Of a DNA stretch of 20,381 nucleotides, positions 15,328 through 20,381 are shown one piece after another. The stretch is from RBG-16-66-20 sp049651845 (GTDB taxonomy: Bacteria > Pseudomonadota > Gammaproteobacteria > Burkholderiales > SG8-39): contig JBASCW010000015.1 in NCBI GenBank assembly GCA_049651845.1, positions 1 to 20,381 of the forward strand. The letters run 5' to 3'. The notes below the pieces were generated by a model. The model ran no database searches. It was not told where the DNA came from and saw only the letters and a list, made by a program, of their open reading frames with translations. The first letter of the stretch is position 1; every line of letters starts with the position of its first letter. Position numbers and translations under genes: made by a program.

Positions 15328-16728
15328 GTGCCAAAAAAACTTGCCTCTGACCTCGCCGATCGGGTCGAAACAGAGGTCCTTCACCACCCCGGAGGAGTAT
15401 CGCCGGGAGTTATCTACGAGGCCTTCGCCAACGAGGCCAGCCCCCGCTCGCTGCTGCGAATCCTCAAACGGCTCGCACGTCGGCAGCGAATTATGACCAA
15501 GGGTGCGGGTCGCGGCGTCCAGTACCGCCCGCCCACAATCCAAGGCACAGGCAAGCTCGTAGCGGGCGCCGCTCAGCTCCGCGCCGAAGCGGAAGTTTAC
15601 GTCCCCCTTACCGGCGGATCGGAAAAGCTGCGCGACTGGGTGCGCCGCCCGATTACGCAGCGCAAGCCAGCGGGCTACGACCGGGGTCTGCTCGACACTT
15701 ACGAGCCGAACAGGACGTTCTACCTGACCGACGCGGACTGGCGCACGCGCCTGAGCGAGATCGGCCGCACGCCGACCGGCACACAGGTGGCGGGTACGTA
15801 CGCGCGCGACGTTCTGAACCGGCTGCTGATCGATCTGTCCTGGGCCTCGTCGCACCTGGAGGGCAACACGTACTCGCGCCTCGACACGCAGAACCTGATC
15901 GAGCACGGCCACGCGGCCGAGGGCAAGGACCGGCTCGAGACGCAGATGATCCTGAACCACAAGCAGGCGATCGAGTTCCTCGTGGAGCACGCGGCCGAGA
16001 TCGGCTTCGACACGTACACGTTCATGAACCTGCACGCCCTGCTCTCGCAGAATCTTCTCGGCGATTCGGCCGACGAAGGGCGCCTGCGCGCGCGCATCGT
16101 GGACATCGGCGGTACGGTCTATCGGCCGCTGCAGGTGCCGCAGCAGATCGACGAGCTGTTTCGGCTGATCCTGCAGAAAGCCGGCGCGATCGCGGACCCG
16201 TTCGAGCAGGCGTTCTTCCTCATGGTGCACATCCCGTACCTGCAGCCGTTCGTGGACGTGAACAAGCGGGTGTCGCGGCTGGCTGCGAACATCCCCTTCA
16301 TCAAGGCGAACCTGTGCCCGCTCTCGTTCATCGACGTGCCCGAACGCGCGTACGTCGAGGGCACGCTCGCGGTCTACGAGCACGCGCGCGTCGATCTGCT
16401 GCGCGACGTGTTCATGTGGGCCTATGAGCGCTCGTGCCAGAACTTCAAGGCGATCGCCAGCGCGCTTCCCGAACCCGATCCGTTCCGGATGAAATACCGT
16501 ATGGAGCTGAGGGATGTGGTGGCAAGAATCGTGCGCCATACGCGGGGCACAAAGGTGGCCGATACCAGGAAGATCGTCGCAGAATTCGTAGATGCGGACG
16601 ACCGGATGCGCTTCGAGCAGATGGTGTCGCGCGAGCTCAACAACCTGCACGAGGGAAATATCGCGCGATACGGCTTGACGCTTGCGGAGCTGAAGGCCTG
16701 GAAGGCGTCGCTGCCGAAGTTTCCGTAG
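15328..16728 (+). CDS. Winged-helix Fic-fold protein with degenerate Fic motif
   Basis: 466 residues from a GTG start with AGAAGG six bases upstream. Residues about 10-68 look like a winged helix (SPGVIYEAF, a SPRSLLRILKRLARRQRI recognition-helix region, then a wing ending GVQYRP). Residues about 155-365 are the Fic domain. An inhibitory-type motif (S/T)xxxE(G/N) is at 174-179 (SSHLEG). The Fic loop at 306-317 reads QPFVDVNKRVSR where active AMP-transferases have HPFx(D/E)GNGRxxR: the catalytic His is Gln306 and both glycines are changed, though Asn312, Arg314 and Arg317 remain. His301 lies five residues earlier. Either chemistry is altered or the protein acts mainly as a DNA-binding regulator. 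I have seen such QPFxDVNKR variants in other bacterial Fic-like proteins (memory, unverified). A C-terminal region follows at about 385-466. Confidence 0.85.
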   Translation: MPKKLASDLADRVETEVLHHPGGVSPGVIYEAFANEASPRSLLRILKRLARRQRIMTKGAGRGVQYRPPTIQGTGKLVAGAAQLRAEAEVYVPLTGGSEKLRDWVRRPITQRKPAGYDRGLLDTYEPNRTFYLTDADWRTRLSEIGRTPTGTQVAGTYARDVLNRLLIDLSWASSHLEGNTYSRLDTQNLIEHGHAAEGKDRLETQMILNHKQAIEFLVEHAAEIGFDTYTFMNLHALLSQNLLGDSADEGRLRARIVDIGGTVYRPLQVPQQIDELFRLILQKAGAIADPFEQAFFLMVHIPYLQPFVDVNKRVSRLAANIPFIKANLCPLSFIDVPERAYVEGTLAVYEHARVDLLRDVFMWAYERSCQNFKAIASALPEPDPFRMKYRMELRDVVARIVRHTRGTKVADTRKIVAEFVDADDRMRFEQMVSRELNNLHEGNIARYGLTLAELKAWKASLPKFP

Positions 16729-16742
16729 CGGCGAAAACCTGG

Positions 16743-16762
16743 GTCCCCGCTTTCGCGGGGAC
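16743..16762. repeat. REP-like palindrome, possible bidirectional terminator
   Basis: GTCCCCGC (16743-16750), TTTC, then GCGGGGAC (16755-16762) form a perfect 8-bp stem with a four-base loop. It lies between the convergent Fic gene (stop 16728) and exported-protein gene (stop 16770). Its plus-strand translation WVPAFAGTT is the familiar spurious peptide produced by a palindromic repeat dispersed in many proteobacterial genomes. There is no T-tract, so terminator function is possible but weaker than at 459-517. Confidence 0.75.
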
Positions 16763-16769
16763 GACGAAG

Positions 16770-17489
16770 CTACTTCACTGCAGCGAAGTCCTGCACGCTT
16801 TTCAGGTGCGCCTCATGCACGAGCTTGAGGATCGCCGGCCATTCGGACTCGGGCACGGTGAGCTCGGCGGGATCGGTGCCCGCGGATTCGCGCGCCACCT
16901 TGCCGTAGAGGTTGATCCAGCGCTGGTCGTAGAGGCGCGGGTTCGATCTGTCCCATTCGAGCGCGAACTGGGCGATCTCCAGCGTGCGCTGGCGGCGCTG
17001 GCGCTGGTAGCGCGCGATGTCCGGATTGAGGTTGCGGCCGAGGACGTTCACGGCGTTGCGCGCGGTGGGATCCTTGCAGCGCAGCCCGTCGTAGACCGCG
17101 CGGATGCGGCCGACGTGGTACCAGAAGACGGCGTCTTGGATCTTCGCGTCATCCTGCGTGAGCGCGTTGGCGAGCGCGTAGAGCGCGGGCGGCGAGAGCG
17201 CGGCCGGATTGGCGAGCGCGGCGTTGATCGCATCGCGCCGCGGCGTAGGGATCAGTTCGCGCAGCCGGGCGATCATCACCTGCTGGCTGCGGACGTCGAT
17301 CGTGGCGTAGATGCCCTGCGGCTTGTCGTGCGCTTGCGGGCCTTCCGGCTGGACGACATGCGGCACGGGGGCGGGCGGCACCTTGGTGAGCGGCTCCCGC
17401 GGCTGCGGCGCGGCCGGGTGCGCCGGCTGCTGCGCCGACGCCGGCACGCCGGCTAGAGCGAACAGCAGCGCGAGAAACGCGGCGCGCAA
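16770..17489 (-). CDS. Exported protein of unknown function, proline-rich N-terminus
   Basis: I do not recognise this family. From a TTG start at 17489 the product has 239 residues: a Sec signal peptide (residues 1-19, MRAAFLALLFALAGVPASA), a proline-rich linker at about 22-57, then a soluble, largely helical domain with an ALYALANALTQDDAKIQDAV segment, a WYHVGRIRAVYDGLRC segment with the only mature cysteine, and an arginine/glutamine-rich stretch. The TTG is chosen because the signal peptide begins exactly there, an AGGG lies six bases upstream, and the M81 peptidase stop is two bases away, implying coupling; no ATG or GTG fits. The open frame continues much further upstream but overlaps the peptidase gene and is not credible. 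It is probably periplasmic and the last gene of the D-aminoacylase/MlrC operon. Confidence 0.72.
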   Translation of the reverse strand: MRAAFLALLFALAGVPASAQQPAHPAAPQPREPLTKVPPAPVPHVVQPEGPQAHDKPQGIYATIDVRSQQVMIARLRELIPTPRRDAINAALANPAALSPPALYALANALTQDDAKIQDAVFWYHVGRIRAVYDGLRCKDPTARNAVNVLGRNLNPDIARYQRQRRQRTLEIAQFALEWDRSNPRLYDQRWINLYGKVARESAGTDPAELTVPESEWPAILKLVHEAHLKSVQDFAAVK

Positions 17490-17491
17490 GC

Positions 17492-18988
17492 CTAGCCCTG
17501 GAACGCGGGACCGAGCGGGCGCAGGCGCAGGCCCCTGCGCAGCCGGGTCCAATGGAATTCGGTCGGGTCGGCGAGCGCGGGGCCGGGCGACTTCACCACC
17601 AGCACTTCCTTGGCGATCGGCTCGAAGTCGGCGCGAAAATGCACCGAGCTCTTGAGGCCGAGGATGCGGCTGCGGCGCGGCTCGACGCCGAGGTGGCGGA
17701 ACATCTCCTGGTCGCCCGCCTGCACCTTGCGCGAGGCGAGCACCACGCGCACGCCCGGCGCCGCCTCGCTCCTGAGCAGCGCCATGTTGCCGAGCTGCAT
17801 GCGGAAGCCCTTGAACATCGGCCCGGTGCAGGTGAACTTGCCGTCGCCCAACTGCTCCACCGTGAATTCGCCCTCGCAGGGAGTATCGCCGGGAATATTC
17901 GACAGGCCTCCAAGGCTGAAGCTGGAAGCAAAGCCGCGGCCCAGTTCGTGGGCCTTCTTCGCCGCAGCGGCGTCGATCAGCAGGCCGAACACCGCGTCGG
18001 GCGCGTTCTGGGCGATCAGCGACTTGAGCAGCCCCGTGGTGTCGCCGTTGCCGCCGGCGCCCGGGTTGTCCTGCGTGTCGGCGAGCACGACCGGCCGGCC
18101 CGGCTCGCCGCGGCTGCGCGCGCGCGCCACCGCCTCGTCGGGCATGTGCAGCTCGAGCGCGAAGTCCTTCTCCGCGTCGCAGACGAGCTGATGCAGGCGA
18201 TTCACGGCTCTGCGCGTGGAATTTTCCTCGGCGCCGTAGCCGAACACGGCCATGCCGCATTCCGGAAAGTCGGCCATCGGAAAGCCCGGCGTGAACGACA
18301 GCGTGACGTCGCCCGAGCGCCCGACCTCCTCGTAGACTCTCTTGCACGGATCGATGAAGGAGCACTGCGAAGGCAGGCCCGTGAGATAGTCGAGCGCGCG
18401 GTAGTGCTTGGCGAGCGGCTGGCCCGTGCGGATCATGCGGTCGAGCAGGCCCGCGGCGCGTGCGCCGGTCTCGGCCATGTCCACGTGCGGATAGGTGCGA
18501 TAGGCGACCAGCGCGTCGCAGCGCTCGAACATCGCGCGCGTGAAGTTGCAGTGCAGGTCGAGGCTTGCGGCCACCGGCACGTGCGGCCCGACCGCCTCGC
18601 GCACGCGGCGCAGGATCTCGCCCTCGCCGTCGTCATGCGCCTCCGTGACCATCGCGCCGTGCAGGTCCAGGTAGACCCCGTCGACGGGGAGTGCTTCCTT
18701 CAAATTGGCGATCAAGCCCCCGACGATGCGCTCGAAGGCGTCGGTGGTGACCTGCGCCGAGGGGCTCGCCGCGCCCCAGGCCGTGGCGACGAGTCGGTAC
18801 CCTTGGGCGCGCAGTGCGCCGATCGCGCCCGCGGCGGGAATGTTGGCGCCCGCGACGGCGGTGAACACGGGTTCGCCGTACTGCACGCCGGGCCAGCCGC
18901 CGCCCGCCTCGAACGCCGCGTAGTCTGCCTTCGAGGGCGCGAACGTATTCGTTTCGTGCTGCATACCGCCTACCGCGATTCGTGCCAT
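17492..18988 (-). CDS. M81-family metallopeptidase (MlrC-like)
   Basis: 498 residues starting MARIAVGGMQHETNTFAP, the typical N-terminus of the M81/MlrC family. Probable zinc ligands are visible in the N-terminal domain: Asp108 and His110 in YLDLHGAM and His146 in SLDLHCN. The C-terminal MlrC domain includes LADTQDNPGAGGNGDTT (about 320-336). In sphingomonads MlrC degrades linear microcystin products; most homologues elsewhere have unknown substrates, probably small peptides or amides. No signal peptide is seen. It lies 31 nt after the D-aminoacylase stop and two bases before the exported-protein start. No Shine-Dalgarno precedes the ATG (the message reads CTTCCCTCC there), so initiation may depend on coupling. 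Longer in-frame starts reach into the upstream gene and are rejected. Confidence 0.92.
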   Translation of the reverse strand: MARIAVGGMQHETNTFAPSKADYAAFEAGGGWPGVQYGEPVFTAVAGANIPAAGAIGALRAQGYRLVATAWGAASPSAQVTTDAFERIVGGLIANLKEALPVDGVYLDLHGAMVTEAHDDGEGEILRRVREAVGPHVPVAASLDLHCNFTRAMFERCDALVAYRTYPHVDMAETGARAAGLLDRMIRTGQPLAKHYRALDYLTGLPSQCSFIDPCKRVYEEVGRSGDVTLSFTPGFPMADFPECGMAVFGYGAEENSTRRAVNRLHQLVCDAEKDFALELHMPDEAVARARSRGEPGRPVVLADTQDNPGAGGNGDTTGLLKSLIAQNAPDAVFGLLIDAAAAKKAHELGRGFASSFSLGGLSNIPGDTPCEGEFTVEQLGDGKFTCTGPMFKGFRMQLGNMALLRSEAAPGVRVVLASRKVQAGDQEMFRHLGVEPRRSRILGLKSSVHFRADFEPIAKEVLVVKSPGPALADPTEFHWTRLRRGLRLRPLGPAFQG

Positions 18989-19019
18989 GGAGGGAAGGAT
19001 ACCGGATGCAGCTTGTCTT

Positions 19020-20381
19020 CTAGGCGCGACGCAGAACGCGGCCGGTTCGCATGCCGGTGACCTTGCCGCCATCCACGGCGAGCGCGCCGTTCACGAACAC
19101 CGCGCGGATGCCGAGCGGCGGGCGCTTCGGATCCTCGAAGGTCCCCGCATCGAGGATCTTCGCGGGGTCGTACAGCACGAGGTCGGCGACGGCGCCAGCG
19201 CGCACCAGGCCGCGGTCGCGCAGGCCGAACTTGGCAGCCGCGAAGCCGGTCATGCGGTAGATCGCCTCGTGCATCGGGAACAGCCCCTGGTCGCGCGCAT
19301 AGCGCCCGAGCACGCGCGCGAAGCTGCCGTACAGGCGCGGGTGCGGCTTTCCCTCGAGCGTCGGGATGCCGTCCGAGCCGATCATGGTGCTCGGGTGGCG
19401 CATCACGATGCGCACGTCCTCCTCGCACATCGCGTGCAGTACCGCGGTCACGCCGCCGTCGGCGGCGAGCACACGCTCGGCGGCCTGTTCGGCCGTGCAG
19501 CCCATCTCCGCGCCCAACTGCGCGAGCGAGCGTCCCTCCCACTGCGGATGCGACTCGGTCGAGGCGATCACCACGTCCTCGCCGGTCAGGTCGCCGATCG
19601 CGCCGCGCAACCTGCCGTCGCGATAGACCGCCGAAAGGATGGTGCTGCCCGCGGTGTAGGGATACTGGTCGGCGTGCACGCCCAGGCCCTCGGCCTGCGC
19701 CGCCTCGATGAGCTTGAGCGACTCGCGCACCCGGCCCCAGGCGCTGCGCCCCGAGGCCTTGTGATGCGAGATCTGCACCGGGACGCCCGCGCGCCGGCCG
19801 ATGTCGATCGCCTCGCTCACCGAGTCGAGCAGGCCGGTGCTCTCGTCGCGCATGTGCGTGGCGTACAGCGCGCCCGTGCCACGCATGAGCGCGCACAGTT
19901 CGACCAGCTCCTCGGTCGCCGCAAAGCGGCCCGGGTCGTAGACCAGGCCCGAGGACAGGCCGAGCGCGCCCGCCGCCAGGCCCTCGGCGACGGTCGCCTT
20001 CATCGCCGCCATTTCCGCGCCGCTCGGCGCGCGCGCCTCGTTGCGCATCGCCGCCAGGCGCGCGGTGCCGTGGCCGACCAGCACGCCGATGTTGACGCCC
20101 GGCGGCTGCGCTTCCAGCCGGCGCATGTAGCCCGCGTAGCCGTCCCACTCGGGCGGCGCGATCCTGGGGTGCAGCGTCCTCGCCATCACGGCCGCCGCCG
20201 CGTGCGGCGCGGCGCCGAAGCCGCAGTTGCCGACCACGCAGGTGGTGACGCCCCCGACCAGCTTGAACGCCATGTCCGCGTGCACCAGCGCGGCGAAGTC
20301 GTCGTGCGTGTGCACGTCGATGAAGCCCGGCGCGAGCGCCAGGCCGCGCGCGTCCAGCGTCCGGCGCGCCGAGAGCGGCGC
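19020..20381 (-). CDS. D-aminoacylase / N-acyl-D-amino-acid deacylase (N-terminus outside window)
   Basis: 453 residues are visible, open to the window edge, so the N-terminal part is missing. The metal motif DVHTHDD (about nt 20300-20320), GNCG with the bridging-type cysteine, ATHMRDE, QISHHKASG and IGSDG follow in the order expected for amidohydrolase-fold D-aminoacylases. A final strand region (VNGALAVDGGKVTG) completes the small beta domain. The apparent start at 20315 is an internal GTG within the metal motif; reading continues upstream with the usual APGFID. The enzyme releases D-amino acids from N-acyl or related amide substrates. It is the most upstream visible gene of a minus-strand operon with the M81 peptidase, suggesting joint breakdown of unusual peptides or acylated amino acids. 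Confidence 0.93.
   Translation of the reverse strand, partial: APLSARRTLDARGLALAPGFIDVHTHDDFAALVHADMAFKLVGGVTTCVVGNCGFGAAPHAAAAVMARTLHPRIAPPEWDGYAGYMRRLEAQPPGVNIGVLVGHGTARLAAMRNEARAPSGAEMAAMKATVAEGLAAGALGLSSGLVYDPGRFAATEELVELCALMRGTGALYATHMRDESTGLLDSVSEAIDIGRRAGVPVQISHHKASGRSAWGRVRESLKLIEAAQAEGLGVHADQYPYTAGSTILSAVYRDGRLRGAIGDLTGEDVVIASTESHPQWEGRSLAQLGAEMGCTAEQAAERVLAADGGVTAVLHAMCEEDVRIVMRHPSTMIGSDGIPTLEGKPHPRLYGSFARVLGRYARDQGLFPMHEAIYRMTGFAAAKFGLRDRGLVRAGAVADLVLYDPAKILDAGTFEDPKRPPLGIRAVFVNGALAVDGGKVTGMRTGRVLRRA

Noticed and set aside
12407..16728. Toxin-antitoxin reading of the Fic gene (FicT/FicA)
   Set aside because: The inhibitory motif is inside the same protein, no small antitoxin gene precedes it, and the catalytic His is absent.
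16770..18365. 531-codon minus-strand frame as a single protein
   Set aside because: Its first 290 or so codons lie over the M81 peptidase in another frame and look non-protein-like; only the part after the TTG at 17489, which begins with a signal peptide, is credible.

Overview
The window is GC-rich, tightly packed bacterial DNA, probably from a betaproteobacterium (Burkholderiales-like). I infer this from gene content, the close resemblance of GlnB, Ppa and the Ugp proteins to E. coli proteins as I remember them, and the strong G/C third-position bias. All taxonomic and homology statements come from reading translations; no database search was possible. No rRNA, tRNA, CRISPR array, integrase or transposase gene was seen, and no gene-free stretch exceeds 300 bases.

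Layout. (1) 1-3342 is core genome: the end of an SmrB-like Smr-domain gene, a long hairpin terminator, glnB (PII), a DUF482/FemAB-like acyltransferase gene, ppa (inorganic pyrophosphatase) and an SDR oxidoreductase. (2) 3343-10952, minus strand, is a compact eight-gene operon for glycerol-3-phosphate and glycerophosphodiester uptake and use. Its order is ugpB2, ugpB1, ugpA, ugpE, ugpC, an exported glycerophosphodiesterase, a DUF4442 hotdog protein and a cytoplasmic glycerophosphodiesterase. Most junctions are overlaps of 1-4 nt or gaps of about 10 nt. The exported phosphodiesterase would release G3P in the periplasm, the ABC transporter would import G3P or intact diesters, and the cytoplasmic enzyme would cleave imported diesters. 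(3) A divergent amidase-signature gene spans 10967-12400. (4) 12407-16728 looks like an acquired island: a large PD-(D/E)XK nuclease / SF1 (DUF2075) helicase / S24 LexA-like fusion, a MazG-type nucleotide pyrophosphohydrolase 11 nt downstream, and a divergent Fic-fold protein with a winged helix and a degenerate Fic motif. These share an AT-rich control region carrying a clear sigma-70 promoter and an inverted repeat. (5) 16743-16762 is a REP-like palindrome. (6) 16770-20381, minus strand, is a catabolic operon: a D-aminoacylase (cut by the window edge), an M81/MlrC-family metallopeptidase and an exported protein of unknown function.

The most interesting part is region 4. The nuclease-helicase-peptidase fusion plus nucleotide pyrophosphohydrolase has the look of a phage-defence or DNA-damage-response module. 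The sequence supports the domain calls well; the defence role is inference. Secondary points are the tandem, diverged ugpB paralogues, the hotdog protein inside the ugp operon, and several -10 boxes placed so close to start codons that the mRNAs should be leaderless.
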